A stretch of DNA of 56,873 nt from Myxococcales bacterium (GTDB lineage: Bacteria; Myxococcota; Polyangia; Polyangiales; Polyangiaceae): NCBI GenBank assembly GCA_003151595.1, contig PLXW01000037.1:1389-58261 (forward strand), given 5' to 3'. Shown here one piece after another: positions 34,981 to 44,039 of the stretch (positions are counted from its first letter, which is position 1; every line of letters begins with the position of its first letter). The translations under genes and the position numbers were made by a program. The notes below the pieces were generated by a model. The model did no database searches, was not told where the DNA came from, and worked only from the letters and a program-made list of their open reading frames with translations.

Positions 34981-35934
34981 ATGCTGAAGGGACTGCTCTT
35001 GCTCCTCACAGCGACGATCGTTTCGTGCCGCTCGGCTCCGCCGCTCCTTCTCATCGTGGCGGCGGTCGAGCCGCGCGCCGCCGTGGTCGCGGCTCCTCTG
35101 CTGGGAGCGCCGCTCGCGCGACACCCCGAGCTGCGCGCCACCGTTCACGCGCCGAGCTCGCTCACGATCGACGAGACGACGCTCGGCTTGAACGAAGCCG
35201 CCATCGCCGTGACGATCGCGAACAGCGGTCGAGCACCGAGGCGACTCGGCGACATACGCCTGACGTTCGCGGTGCTGCGACGGGGGGTCGAGCTCTCGTG
35301 CGCCCCGCGCACGTCGCATCCGGATCACGCGAGCGACGCAGGCACCCTCGCGCCGGGCGAAGCCTTCACGGCGACGGCCAACCTGGGCTGCTGGACGCCG
35401 ATCGCCGGCGCGTACAGCGTGAAGGCCTTCGTCGCGTTCGACGCCGATGGGCCGAACCAAGGGCGTGGAGACCTCGCGGGAGAATTCCCGTTCATGATTG
35501 TCGACCCGAACGATCGCGCGGCCAAAGCGGCTCCGCTTCATCCCGACCTCTTCGCGCTCTCGGGCGGTAACGCGGGCACGGCTCCCGTCGGCGAACGCGA
35601 ACCGGATGACCGTGTCTATTCCGTGGGGATCGTCCTCGTGAACGCGGGCCCGCGCGCGCTCGCCCTCCCCGCGCTGAGCGCGTCGCTGCGCGTGTACCGC
35701 ATCGGTGAAGGCCTCCCGTGCGCCGGCGAGTCGTTCGTTCGCCCCCTGCCCGCTCTCGCCCCCGGCGCCGTGTACGTGACCCACGTTCCGGCGACGTGCA
35801 TTCGCGACCAGCCAGGCGACTACCTCATCGTGACGCACGTCGTTTTCGACGGAGAGGACGCCACCACCGGCTTCGACATCGGCCGCGTGAACGTGCGGGT
35901 CACGAGCGACTACGGCACCGTGCCGGTGTTCTAG
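34981..35934 (+). CDS. Lipoprotein with immunoglobulin-like repeats
   Basis: A 317-residue protein with a short lipoprotein signal (MLKGLLLLLTATIVSCRS). Two similar beta-sandwich halves can be traced: TTLGLNEAAIAVTIANSGRA ... LAPGEAFTATANLGCWTPIAGAY and VGIVLVNAGPRALALPALSA ... LAPGAVYVTHVPATCIRDQPGDY. Each has the 'NxGxxxxxLP...LAPG' rhythm of CARDB/Ig-like domains. It is probably a cell-surface adhesion or scaffold protein. The ribosome site GGGGGG lies before ATG. Its stop shares the CTAG at 35931-35934 with the opposing gene. Confidence 0.7.
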   Translation: MLKGLLLLLTATIVSCRSAPPLLLIVAAVEPRAAVVAAPLLGAPLARHPELRATVHAPSSLTIDETTLGLNEAAIAVTIANSGRAPRRLGDIRLTFAVLRRGVELSCAPRTSHPDHASDAGTLAPGEAFTATANLGCWTPIAGAYSVKAFVAFDADGPNQGRGDLAGEFPFMIVDPNDRAAKAAPLHPDLFALSGGNAGTAPVGEREPDDRVYSVGIVLVNAGPRALALPALSASLRVYRIGEGLPCAGESFVRPLPALAPGAVYVTHVPATCIRDQPGDYLIVTHVVFDGEDATTGFDIGRVNVRVTSDYGTVPVF

Positions 35935-36917
35935 AGTGGCGCCGCGATCGCGCGACGGGCGCGCGCATCGGCGCTTCGCGGACGGCCGAGGAGGAAGCGG
36001 CGGCCCGCGTAGAGACGATCGAGCATCGTCTGCATGCGCGCTTCGACCTCGGCGACGCACGCCAGGACGGCGGCCGGGTCCTCCGGGTCGAGCGATGGCC
36101 ACCGAATGGGCTCGCCGAACGCGATCGAGGTCTGCGCCGGGAGCGGCAGATAGGGGAAGAAGCCGCTCGTGAGACCCCACGGCAACGCGAGCACCAGCGG
36201 GAACACTTCGGTCCGAGCCCACTCGTGGAGACGGATGCGACGCGCGAACCGGTCGCCGCGCGACAGGACCACGAACTGTTCGTGCGTGCCTGCGGACACG
36301 ACGGGGACGATGGGGACGTGCTCGCGCAGCGCGAGCGCGATGAACCCGGTGCGCTGCGCCAGGTCGATCTTCTTTCGATCGCGAAACGTCCGGAACGTCT
36401 CGACGTCGCCGCCGGGGTAGACGAGGAGCGCGTTGCCGGCGCGAAGCGCGCCATGAGCCCCTTCGTGGTTCGCGCGGACCACGCCGAGACGCCGCGCATA
36501 GCGCTGGAAGAGATCGTCTTCGATCAGGAAGTCATGGGCCAGGAGCGAGACCGCCCGCGCCGGGCCGAAGCGATCGAAGATGGCGAGCAGCGTGAAGAAC
36601 GTGTCGGTCGGGACGAGGCCTCCATTGTGGTTGCCCACGAGGAGAACGGGGCCCGAGGCCGGAACGTTGTCGACCCCCTCGACCTGCAGTCGAAAGACAC
36701 GGCTGAAGATGCGCGCCAGATCGAGCATCAAGGCGACGAACTCGGGATCGCGCGCGCGCACGTCGTCGAGAGTCGTCGTCGCCCAGTGGTGCTTCACCGC
36801 GTAGCGCATCATGCGCGCGATGATGATCGGCGGGGACACGAGCTCGATGCGGTCGCGCGCGGGGACGAGCTCGTTCCAGCGATGCAACCATTCGCGAAGT
36901 GCGTGCGTCATGCGCAT
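35931..36917 (-). CDS. Lysophospholipid acyltransferase-family protein
   Basis: A 328-residue acyltransferase of the PlsC/LPLAT superfamily (DGAT-like). The catalytic HX4D-type region is altered to VLLVGNHNGGLVPTDTFF near residue 90, in which NHNGGLVPTD carries H and D. This variant is typical of the bacterial group whose members begin NHxGxxPxD. LLVYPGGDVETFRTF (motif III, near residue 175) and VPIVPVVSAGTHEQF (motif IV) follow. A third lipid-synthesis enzyme in the window, it may remodel membrane lipids. ATG 36917 fits both the promoter spacing and a GAGGAGG immediately upstream. Confidence 0.82.
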   Translation of the reverse strand: MRMTHALREWLHRWNELVPARDRIELVSPPIIIARMMRYAVKHHWATTTLDDVRARDPEFVALMLDLARIFSRVFRLQVEGVDNVPASGPVLLVGNHNGGLVPTDTFFTLLAIFDRFGPARAVSLLAHDFLIEDDLFQRYARRLGVVRANHEGAHGALRAGNALLVYPGGDVETFRTFRDRKKIDLAQRTGFIALALREHVPIVPVVSAGTHEQFVVLSRGDRFARRIRLHEWARTEVFPLVLALPWGLTSGFFPYLPLPAQTSIAFGEPIRWPSLDPEDPAAVLACVAEVEARMQTMLDRLYAGRRFLLGRPRSADARARRAIAAPL

Positions 36918-36929
36918 GCCTCCTCGCGT

Positions 36930-36945
36930 CGCACGTCGCGTGCCG
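36930..36945 (-). promoter_or_regulatory. -24/-12 element, leaderless class
   Basis: Minus-strand CGGCACGCGACGTGCG begins 28 bases before ATG 36917. A GAGGAGG lies between, but most of it would be upstream of the predicted start site near 36919. Confidence 0.6.
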
Positions 36946-37010
36946 CCTCTGCCTCTTGCGCGTCCCTCGCGTGCGGGGCGCGCATGGTGGTGCTCTTCGG
37001 TTCGAACGCG

Positions 37011-37026
37011 TGGCGCGCTTCTCGCA
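37011..37026 (+). promoter_or_regulatory. -24/-12-like element, leaderless class
   Basis: TGGCGCGCTTCTCGCA begins 28 bases before ATG 37039. The -12 half (TCGC) is weak, but spacing is exact. Confidence 0.45.
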
Positions 37027-37038
37027 CCACGTTTCCAC

Positions 37039-39048
37039 ATGGCTATCTCGACCATCGATGCTCAGCGGGCGCGCGACCGTATGGTGGACCTCCATCTCGC
37101 CGGGCGCGACATCACCGATCCGAAGATCCTCGCCGCGTTCCGGAGCGTGCCGCGCGAGCCCTTCGTCCCCGAAGAGCTCGCCGAGTTCGCCTACGAAGAC
37201 ACGCCGCTGCCGATCGGCCAGGGGCAGACCATCTCGCAGCCGTACATCGTCGCGTTCACGGTGCAGGCGCTCGGGCTTCAGGGGGGCGAGCGCGTTCTCG
37301 AGGTCGGGGCCGGCTCGGGCTATGCGGCCGCCATCCTGGGTCGGATCGCGAAGGAGGTTCATACCGTCGAGCGCGTGTCCTCGCTGGCGGAGTCAGCGAA
37401 GGAGAGGCTCGCGCGGCTGGGGTTCAGCAACGTGCACGTCACGTGCGGCGACGGCTCGCTCGGCTTGCCCGAGCATGCGCCGTACGACGCGATCGCCGTC
37501 GCAGCCGGCGGCCCGAAGGCCCCCGCGGCCCTCCTCGGCCAGCTGGTGATCGGCGGTCGCCTCGTCATCCCGATCGGCCCCGACGAGTCGTCGCAAGTCC
37601 TGGTGCGCATCACGCGCGACAGTGAGACCGAGTACCGCCACGAGCCGCTGGCCCAGGTTCGCTTCGTGCCGCTCATCGGCGAGCAGGCGTGGGGCGACGA
37701 AGGCGCGCAGATCGTGCGGGAGCCTCGCAGGGGGCGCGGCGCGGCGAACCTGGCGACGCTCGTGCGCGAAGCGGCCGAGCCGATCGACGACATCGAGACG
37801 GCGTCGATCGACGCGCTCCTCGATCGCATCGGCGACGCGCAGATCGTCCTCCTCGGAGAAGCGACCCATGGCACGAGCGAGTTCTATCGCATGCGCGCGC
37901 GCATCTCGCGTGAGCTCATCATGCGACGAGGGTTCCAGTTCGTCGCCGTCGAGGCCGACTGGCCCGACGCCGCGCGCATCGACGATTTCGTCCTCGGGGG
38001 GGCGCGTCGCGGGGCGGTCCAGTTCACCCCCTTCACCCGCTTCCCCACGTGGATGTGGCGCAACGACGAGGTCCATGACTTCGTCGACTGGCTCCGCGCC
38101 TTCAACGCCGATCATCCCAGCCGGCGGGCCGGCTTCCACGGCCTCGATCTCTACAGCCTGTTCACGTCGATCGACGTGGTGCTCGCGTACCTCGACGGCG
38201 TCGACCCCGACGCGGCGAGAGTCGCTCGCCATCGGTACGGCGCGCTGACTCCGTGGCAGAAGGATCCCGCGGCCTACGGGCGAGCGGTCCTCGTCGGCCG
38301 GTACGCGAGCTCGGAGGACGCGGTCGTCGCCATGCTTCGCGAGCTGCTCGAGAAGCGCGTCGACTACGCGCGAAAGGACGGCGAGCGCTTCTTCGATGCG
38401 GCGCAGAACGCGCGGCTCGTGGCCGACGCCGAACGCTACTACCGCGCCATGTATTACGGCGCGGCCACGTCGTGGAACCTGCGCGACACGCACATGTTCG
38501 ACACGCTACAGTCGCTCCTCACCTATTACGGCCCCGACGCCAAGGGGATCGTCTGGGAGCACAACTCGCACGTGGGCGATGCGCGCGCGACCGAGATGAG
38601 CGCGCGCGGCGAGCTCAACGTCGGGCAGCTCGCGCGCCAAGCGTTCGGAGAGCGCGCATACATCGTCGGCTTCGGGACCGACCACGGGACCGTGTCCGCG
38701 GCGTCGGATTGGGACGAGCCCATGGAGCGCATGCAGGTCGTCCCTGCTCGCGACGGGAGCTACGAGCGCGTCTTTCACGACTCGGGGCTCGCCGCCTGCA
38801 CGTTGCACCTGAGAAACTCGTCGCGCCGGGCGGTGCGCGAGGACCTCGCCGCGGAGCTCCTGGAGCGCGCGATCGGCGTCGTGTATCGACCCGACACCGA
38901 GCGCCAGAGCCACTACTTCTACGCCAGCCTCCCGCGGCAGTTCGACGAGTACGTCTGGTTCGACGAGACGCAGGCGGTGCACGCACTGGAGAGGCCACCT
39001 CGAGCGCGGGCCGACGAGCTGCCCGACACCTATCCGTTCGGGTTGTGA
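37039..39048 (+). CDS. Protein-L-isoaspartate O-methyltransferase fused to an erythromycin-esterase-family domain
   Basis: A 669-residue two-domain protein. Residues 1-215 are a complete PCMT: FRSVPREPFVPEELAEFAYED, GQTISQPYIVAFTVQALG, the SAM motif VLEVGAGSGYAAAILGRIA and VIPIGPDE. Residues 240-665 are an EreA/Bcr136-type esterase domain: LLGEATHGTSEFYRMRARIS (with the conserved GEATHG His), FVAVEADWPDA, GFHGLDLYSLFTSI, IVWEHNSHVGDARATEM and FGTDHGTVSAA. PCMT repairs damaged aspartyl residues, and the second family includes macrolide esterases but also many enzymes of unknown substrate. The join has no frameshift. Resistance to erythromycin is possible but not shown. No Shine-Dalgarno sequence precedes ATG 37039. 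Confidence 0.88.
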   Translation: MAISTIDAQRARDRMVDLHLAGRDITDPKILAAFRSVPREPFVPEELAEFAYEDTPLPIGQGQTISQPYIVAFTVQALGLQGGERVLEVGAGSGYAAAILGRIAKEVHTVERVSSLAESAKERLARLGFSNVHVTCGDGSLGLPEHAPYDAIAVAAGGPKAPAALLGQLVIGGRLVIPIGPDESSQVLVRITRDSETEYRHEPLAQVRFVPLIGEQAWGDEGAQIVREPRRGRGAANLATLVREAAEPIDDIETASIDALLDRIGDAQIVLLGEATHGTSEFYRMRARISRELIMRRGFQFVAVEADWPDAARIDDFVLGGARRGAVQFTPFTRFPTWMWRNDEVHDFVDWLRAFNADHPSRRAGFHGLDLYSLFTSIDVVLAYLDGVDPDAARVARHRYGALTPWQKDPAAYGRAVLVGRYASSEDAVVAMLRELLEKRVDYARKDGERFFDAAQNARLVADAERYYRAMYYGAATSWNLRDTHMFDTLQSLLTYYGPDAKGIVWEHNSHVGDARATEMSARGELNVGQLARQAFGERAYIVGFGTDHGTVSAASDWDEPMERMQVVPARDGSYERVFHDSGLAACTLHLRNSSRRAVREDLAAELLERAIGVVYRPDTERQSHYFYASLPRQFDEYVWFDETQAVHALERPPRARADELPDTYPFGL

Positions 39049-39062
39049 CGAGCAGGCGTCGT

Positions 39063-39080
39063 ACGCGGCACACGCCGCGT
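39063..39080. terminator. Hairpin between convergent genes
   Basis: ACGCGGC at 39063-39069 pairs with GCCGCGT at 39074-39080 around ACAC, between stops at 39048 and 39088. Confidence 0.55.
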
Positions 39081-39087
39081 CCCACCG

Positions 39088-39504
39088 CTACTCGGCCGCG
39101 AGCTGCAGCGGAACGTTCCTGAGAATGTCGATGTAGCTGACGATCCCGACGAGCGCGCCGTCCTCACCCGTGACCGGAACGGCGCCGATCGTGTTCTCGA
39201 GCATGAGGTCGACGACCGCGGCGATGTCCGTCTCGGCGTCGACCGAGAGCGTGTCGCCGCTCATGATGCTCGAGACGCGCCCATCGAGGGCCTTGGAGCC
39301 CACGCAGTCGCTGCCCATGAAGTACGGGATCGAGAGGGCGCGCAGGTCGCGGTCGCTCAGCATTCCAATCAGCTCACCGTCCTCGTTCACGACGGGGAGG
39401 TGGCGAATGTCGAGGGTCTGGAGGATCTCGACGGCTCTACGCAGCGTCGTCGCCGGCGTGACGGTCGCGGGTGCATCGGTCATCAGGTCGCGTGCAATCA
39501 ACAT
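39088..39504 (-). CDS. Two-CBS-domain protein
   Basis: A 138-residue protein made only of a CBS pair: MLIARDLMTDAPATVTPATT, IRHLPVVNEDGELIGMLSDRDL, VSSIMSGDTLSVDAETDIAA and GAVPVTGEDGALVGIVSYIDIL. Such stand-alone pairs bind AMP/ATP or SAM and act as energy sensors. ATG 39504 is preferred (GGAAAGG upstream); ATG 39528 would add eight residues. No -24/-12 element is evident on this strand. Confidence 0.88.
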   Translation of the reverse strand: MLIARDLMTDAPATVTPATTLRRAVEILQTLDIRHLPVVNEDGELIGMLSDRDLRALSIPYFMGSDCVGSKALDGRVSSIMSGDTLSVDAETDIAAVVDLMLENTIGAVPVTGEDGALVGIVSYIDILRNVPLQLAAE

Positions 39505-39728
39505 GGGAATCAACCTTTCCGGAGCCACGGCCCGAGGTGGACACGGCCGCGAGCGTTCGGACGATCTTGTCGGCGCTCAGGCCGTCTCCTTTGGTCGTGT
39601 GACGTCGGGAGACTGAGCAAGCCATGCGCCATGTGCGATTGCTCGACGCGCGCGCACCGTCCGGGCGCGTCGCAGTCGTGCAACGCATGCGCGGTCGCGC
39701 AGAAGGAGAGCCCTGGTCGCGCGCCCAT

Positions 39729-39744
39729 TGGAATGGGCATTGCT
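39729..39744 (+). promoter_or_regulatory. -24/-12 element, Shine-Dalgarno class
   Basis: TGGAATGGGCATTGCT predicts initiation near 39755. CGGAGGG follows before ATG 39772. Confidence 0.6.
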
Positions 39745-39771
39745 GCTCATGACTCCGGAGCGGAGGGTTCG

Positions 39772-40131
39772 ATGAATTGGGTGGGCCTCGAGCGCTGGGA
39801 GAAGGTCGTTCGACTGGCGGCTGTCGCGTCGAAAGATCGGCACGCGGCGACCGCGGGCGTTCGCGATGCGTTCGGTGAGGCCGGCGGATGGATCACCGAC
39901 GTGCACTTCTTCTCCGGAGTGCAGACGACGTTCGAGTTCGAGATCGCCCCGGAGCGCCTTCGCGCGCTCGAGGAGGCGCTCGCGCGCGCCGGCCTCGCGC
40001 TCGACGTCGCGAGCACTGCGGCGCTCGCGCGCGCAGCGAGCTCCCAGGAAGAAGTCCACGGGACGCTGGCGGTGATCTTCGCGCACGGGGATCCCGATCT
40101 GAAGCATGACGTCCCTGCCGTCCCCCGCTGA
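39772..40131 (+). CDS. Hypothetical small soluble protein
   Basis: A 119-residue protein with no signal peptide. WITDVHFFSGVQTTFEFEIA is a strongly amphipathic strand pair, and LRALEEALARAGLALDVAST is a helix, giving the look of a small alpha/beta sandwich. The rest is charged. I recognise no family. It is probably a monocistronic gene, with good support from the promoter-like element, CGGAGGG ribosome site and codon use. Confidence 0.65.
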   Translation: MNWVGLERWEKVVRLAAVASKDRHAATAGVRDAFGEAGGWITDVHFFSGVQTTFEFEIAPERLRALEEALARAGLALDVASTAALARAASSQEEVHGTLAVIFAHGDPDLKHDVPAVPR

Positions 40132-40225
40132 GAGTCTCGGGGACGCGAGCCCGCTCGCGCAAAGCCTGCGCGTGCCCGCAACACGCGACTCATCGATCGG
40201 GCCGGGAGAACCAGGCGATCGCGCG

Positions 40226-40241
40226 CGGCACGCGCGTTGCT
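40226..40241 (+). promoter_or_regulatory. -24/-12 element, leaderless class
   Basis: CGGCACGCGCGTTGCT differs from the consensus only at the first base. It begins 31 bases before ATG 40257, and no Shine-Dalgarno sequence follows. Confidence 0.7.
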
Positions 40242-40256
40242 CGAATCGAACCCAAC

Positions 40257-40820
40257 ATGAACCTCTCCGAAGCCATCCACGCGCGCCGCGCGACCCGCTC
40301 CTATGAACCGCACATCGTCGAGGACGCGCAGATTCACGCGTTCCTTCGCGCCGCGGTGCAGGCCCCCAGCGCGATGAACGCGCAACCGTGGATCTTCGCC
40401 ATCGTTCAGAGCACGGAGACCTTGAAGCGCTGGTCGGACCGCGCGAAGACGATGCTTCTCGAGACGATGTCGACCGAGCCGAAGGCGGCGCGCCACATCG
40501 ATCATCTCCGCGACCCGAGCTTCAACATTTTCTACGACGCGAGCACGCTCATCGTCATCGGCGTCCACGCGCGAGGCACCTACAGCGACGCGGACTGCTG
40601 GCTCGCTGCGCAGAACCTCATGCTCTCGGCGACCGACGCGGCGCTGGCGACGTGCCCGATCGGCTTCGCGCTCCCGCTGCTCAACACGCGCGACGTGAAG
40701 GACGAGATCGGCATCGCGCAGGCCGGCGCTGCCGTCGCCGCGATCATCGTGGGCTATCCGCGCGGAGAGGTGCCTCCGGTCCCGCGAAACGAGCCGCGCG
40801 TGAGCGCGTGGATGCGGTGA
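40257..40820 (+). CDS. Nitroreductase family protein
   Basis: A 187-residue FMN-dependent oxidoreductase. NLSEAIHARRATRSYEPHIV is the RRATRxY FMN-phosphate motif, AAVQAPSAMNAQPWIFAIV is the substrate/FMN loop, and QNLMLSATDAALATCPIGFAL is the dimer-interface helix. Length and motifs are canonical for the type III nitroreductases that reduce quinones and nitro compounds. The stop is 3 bases before the next start, so it forms an operon with glycogen phosphorylase, although the two functions are not obviously linked. Confidence 0.9.
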   Translation: MNLSEAIHARRATRSYEPHIVEDAQIHAFLRAAVQAPSAMNAQPWIFAIVQSTETLKRWSDRAKTMLLETMSTEPKAARHIDHLRDPSFNIFYDASTLIVIGVHARGTYSDADCWLAAQNLMLSATDAALATCPIGFALPLLNTRDVKDEIGIAQAGAAVAAIIVGYPRGEVPPVPRNEPRVSAWMR

Positions 40821-40823
40821 CCG

Positions 40824-43322
40824 ATGAGCTCACCCATCAGCTTCGCGCCCGAAGCGCTGCCCGAGGGGTTCGACGTCCTCGCCGAGCTCGCGCTCGATCT
40901 ATTGTCCGCCTGGAACCATCGCACCGACGCCCTGTGGTCGGCCCTCGACTCGAACCTTTGGCGCGAGACGGGAAACCCGTGGCTGGTCCTTCAATCCGCG
41001 CCGCGCGCGCGGGTGAGCCAGCTCTGGGCGACCCCCCAGTTCCGCGCGACGGCTGAGGCCCTCCTCGACGCGCGCCGTCGGGACCTCGCCACGCCGGCTT
41101 GGTTTCAACAGGCGCACGCCGGGGCGTCGCTCGGCGGTGTCGCGTTCTTCAGCATGGAGTTCGCGCTTGCCGAGTCGCTCCCGCTCTACTCGGGTGGCCT
41201 CGGCAACGTCGCCGGCGATTTTCTGAAAGCGGCGTGCGATCTGGGCGTGCCGCTGATCGGCGTCGGGATCCTCCACTCCCAGCGCGTCCGGCAGAGCATC
41301 GACGCGAACGGAAATCAGATCGAGTTCTTCCCGCTCAGCGACACCAGCCTGCTCCCGGTGATGCCGCTGCGCGACGCCGACGGCGAGCGTGTTCGCGTTC
41401 GCCTGCCGCGCCCAGGACCGCAGATGTGGCTTCGCGGATGGGAGGCGCGCGTTGGGCGCCTGAAGCTCTACCTCCTCGACAGCAACGATCCGGCGAACAC
41501 TCCGGCCGACCGAGGAATCACCGCGCAGCTTTACGGCGGTGGCGTCGAGATGCGCCTGCTCCAGGAGATGGTCCTCGGCATCGGTGGGTGGCGCCTGCTC
41601 CGCGCCATCGGAGTCGCGCCCGACGTCTGTCACCTCAACGAGGGCCACGCCGCGTTCGCGGCGCTCGAGCGCGCGCGCGACTTCAAGGACGCGAAGCACG
41701 TCTCGTTCGCGGTGGCGCTCGCCGCGACGCGCGCGGGGAACGTCTTCACCACGCACACGCCCGTCGAGGCGGGCTTCGATCGCTTCGCGCCCGCTCTCGT
41801 CGAGGCCTACCTCGGTGCGTACGTTCGCGACGAGCTCGGCGTCCCTCTCGACGACGTCCTCACGCTCGGACGCGCCGACCCCTCGGACGCCCGGGAGCCG
41901 ATCAGCATGGCGTCGCTGGCGATCCGCGCTTGCGGTGCGGTCAACGCCGTGAGCCGAGCCCACGCGGCGGTGAGCCGACGCCTCTTCGAGCCCTTGTTCA
42001 CTCGATGGCCCGAAGCGAGCATCCCCGTGGACTACGTGACCAACGGCGTGCACGTCCCCAGCTGGGACTCGGCCGATTCCGACGCTCTCTGGACCGAGAC
42101 GTGCGGCGCGAGTCGATGGCACGGCACGATGGAGCAGATCGAGCGGATCTCGGGGTGCAGCGACGGAACGCTATGGGCCTTTCGCGCGAAGGTGCGCGCC
42201 GACCTCGTCACGTTCGTTCGCGAGCGCCTCGCTTCGCAGCTTGCCGGCGCGGGGATCGTGGGCGACCCGATCGACGTGGCCAAGCAGGTGCTCGATCCCG
42301 ACGCCCTCACGATCGGCATGGCGCGCAGGTTCACGGCGTACAAGCGTCCGACGCTGCTCCTCGCCGACGAGGCGCGCTTTGCGCGATTGCTCCTCGCCAC
42401 GGGACGCCCGGTGCAGATCCTCGTCGCGGGGAAGGCGCACCCGCGTGACGAAGAGGGCAAGCGCATGGTGGCGCAGTGGGTGCGCTTCGCGCGGCGCGAC
42501 GACGTGCGAGCGCATGTCGTCTTCCTCGCCGACTACGACCTGCGCCTCGCAGAGCGGCTCGTTCGCGGTGTCGACCTTTGGCTCAACACGCCGCGACCCC
42601 CCTCGGAAGCGTGCGGAACGAGCGGGATGAAGGTGCTGGTGAACGGTGGATTGAACCTGTCGTCGCTCGACGGTTGGTGGGCCGAAGCGTATCGCCCGGA
42701 GGTCGGGTGGGCGCTCCCGCAAGGGCACGACGACGCCGACGACGCATCGACCCTCTACGAGATGCTCGAGCGCGACGTGATCCCCACGTTCTACGAGCGC
42801 GACGCCTCGGGCATCCCTCGTCGCTGGGTCGCGCGCATGCGCGCGAGCATGGAATGGCTCACGCCGACGTACTCCGCCAATCGCGCGGTGCGCGAATACA
42901 CGGAGCGCTTCTACCTGCGCGCCGCGACGTCGTTCGCGGGGCGCTCGGCAGACGGCGCAGCGCAGGCGGTGGCGGTCGCGGAGTGGTCGAGACTGACGCG
43001 CGAGCGCTGGAGTCACCTCCATTTCGGCGAGACGCGCGTACAGACCTCGGGGGGGCATCACCACTTCGTCGTCACCGCGTACACGGGCGATCTCGAGCCT
43101 GACGACGTCGCTCTCCAGCTGTGGGCCGACGCCGTTGGGAGCTCGCCAACCTCGCTCGTACCGATGAAGCGCGAAGCTCCGCTCGTGGGTGCGCGCGGCT
43201 TCACGTACGTGGCCTCGGTCTCCGATGCTCGGGCCGCAGCGCACTTCACGCCGCGCGCCGTACCCGCCCATCCCGACGTGCGCGTCCCCCTCGAGCTCCC
43301 GCTCATCGCCTGGGCGCGCTGA
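40824..43322 (+). CDS. glgP: Alpha-glucan (glycogen) phosphorylase
   Basis: An 832-residue enzyme of the 'alpha-glucan family phosphorylase' type that starts with the DUF3417 region (AWNHRTDALWSALDSNLWRE) found in this subfamily. The catalytic core has FFSMEFALAESLPLYSGGLG, VCHLNEGHAAFAALERAR, VFTTHTPVEAGFDRF, FTAYKRPTLLL and the PLP-binding EACGTSGMKVLVNGG (Lys603). It releases glucose-1-phosphate from glycogen. It belongs with pyruvate kinase, PEP synthase and PFOR among the carbon-metabolism genes of the window. It ends 12 bases from the convergent ric gene. Confidence 0.94.
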   Translation: MSSPISFAPEALPEGFDVLAELALDLLSAWNHRTDALWSALDSNLWRETGNPWLVLQSAPRARVSQLWATPQFRATAEALLDARRRDLATPAWFQQAHAGASLGGVAFFSMEFALAESLPLYSGGLGNVAGDFLKAACDLGVPLIGVGILHSQRVRQSIDANGNQIEFFPLSDTSLLPVMPLRDADGERVRVRLPRPGPQMWLRGWEARVGRLKLYLLDSNDPANTPADRGITAQLYGGGVEMRLLQEMVLGIGGWRLLRAIGVAPDVCHLNEGHAAFAALERARDFKDAKHVSFAVALAATRAGNVFTTHTPVEAGFDRFAPALVEAYLGAYVRDELGVPLDDVLTLGRADPSDAREPISMASLAIRACGAVNAVSRAHAAVSRRLFEPLFTRWPEASIPVDYVTNGVHVPSWDSADSDALWTETCGASRWHGTMEQIERISGCSDGTLWAFRAKVRADLVTFVRERLASQLAGAGIVGDPIDVAKQVLDPDALTIGMARRFTAYKRPTLLLADEARFARLLLATGRPVQILVAGKAHPRDEEGKRMVAQWVRFARRDDVRAHVVFLADYDLRLAERLVRGVDLWLNTPRPPSEACGTSGMKVLVNGGLNLSSLDGWWAEAYRPEVGWALPQGHDDADDASTLYEMLERDVIPTFYERDASGIPRRWVARMRASMEWLTPTYSANRAVREYTERFYLRAATSFAGRSADGAAQAVAVAEWSRLTRERWSHLHFGETRVQTSGGHHHFVVTAYTGDLEPDDVALQLWADAVGSSPTSLVPMKREAPLVGARGFTYVASVSDARAAAHFTPRAVPAHPDVRVPLELPLIAWAR

Positions 43323-43334
43323 CCCTCCGCGTCT

Positions 43335-44039
43335 TCAGACGCTCGCCGGGAACTCGCTGGGCTCGAGATCGCGCGCGCGCGGAAGGAGCTCGTTGTTCTC
43401 GAGGTGCATCTGCTCGGTGAGCGAGCTCAGCGCCGCTTCGATCCGACGGGTGAGCTCCTCGCCCCCGACCCCGTCGAGGTTCCCCAGGAGCGTGCGTACG
43501 AGACGAATGTAGTCGTGCGTCCGCCGGTGCCCTTTGCGAAGGCGGTCGCCGTGCTCGCCGATCGTGCGGAACGGAGGGGCGGGATAAGGCCCGCGGCCCA
43601 TGCGGGCGTCGGCGAGCGCACGAACCCGCGCGAACAGGCTCTCTTCCTCTTCGTGCATCTGCTTCAACACGTGCAATCCGAGCGTTCCCAGCGCGTCCGC
43701 GAGGGGCCGCGCGCGCACGTTCGTGGCGCACAGAGCGACGGCCGCGGCGGTTGCTTCGGAGAGGAGCCGCCGGGTCCGCGGATGACACTTCGTGAGCACG
43801 GAGTCGAGGACCGCGGAGATCTCGCGCTCCTCCCAGGCGTCGATCTCGGGCGCGACGGCGCGGAGCTCGGACTCGATCGACACGAGATCGACGCTGGAAG
43901 CGTCGCACGCTTCGCCGAGCGTCCACCCTCCTTCGCAGCAGTAATCGAGATCGGCGTGATCGAGCACTCGCCGCGCGGCGGTACCGGCGTTCGCGATGTC
44001 CCTGAGCCGAGACTTTCGGTCGATGTTCATGAGCGCCAC
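43335..44039 (-). CDS. ric: Iron-sulfur cluster repair di-iron protein (Ric/YtfE/ScdA)
   Basis: A 234-residue cytoplasmic protein. The N-terminal DUF542 segment has the CC pair DLDYCCEGGWTLGEACDA. The hemerythrin-like domain supplies di-iron ligands in HVLKQMHEEEE, TIGEHGDRLRKGH and LTEQMHLENNELLP. The family repairs Fe-S clusters damaged by nitric oxide or oxidative stress. The start is ATG 44039 or 44030. The upstream region on this strand contains an AT-richer patch (about 44050-44070) but no -24/-12 element, so it is likely regulated differently from its neighbours. Confidence 0.9.
   Translation of the reverse strand: MALMNIDRKSRLRDIANAGTAARRVLDHADLDYCCEGGWTLGEACDASSVDLVSIESELRAVAPEIDAWEEREISAVLDSVLTKCHPRTRRLLSEATAAAVALCATNVRARPLADALGTLGLHVLKQMHEEEESLFARVRALADARMGRGPYPAPPFRTIGEHGDRLRKGHRRTHDYIRLVRTLLGNLDGVGGEELTRRIEAALSSLTEQMHLENNELLPRARDLEPSEFPASV

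Noticed and set aside
37039..39048. Calling the PCMT-esterase protein a macrolide resistance gene
   Set aside because: Membership of the erythromycin-esterase family does not establish macrolide hydrolysis; most family members have unknown substrates.
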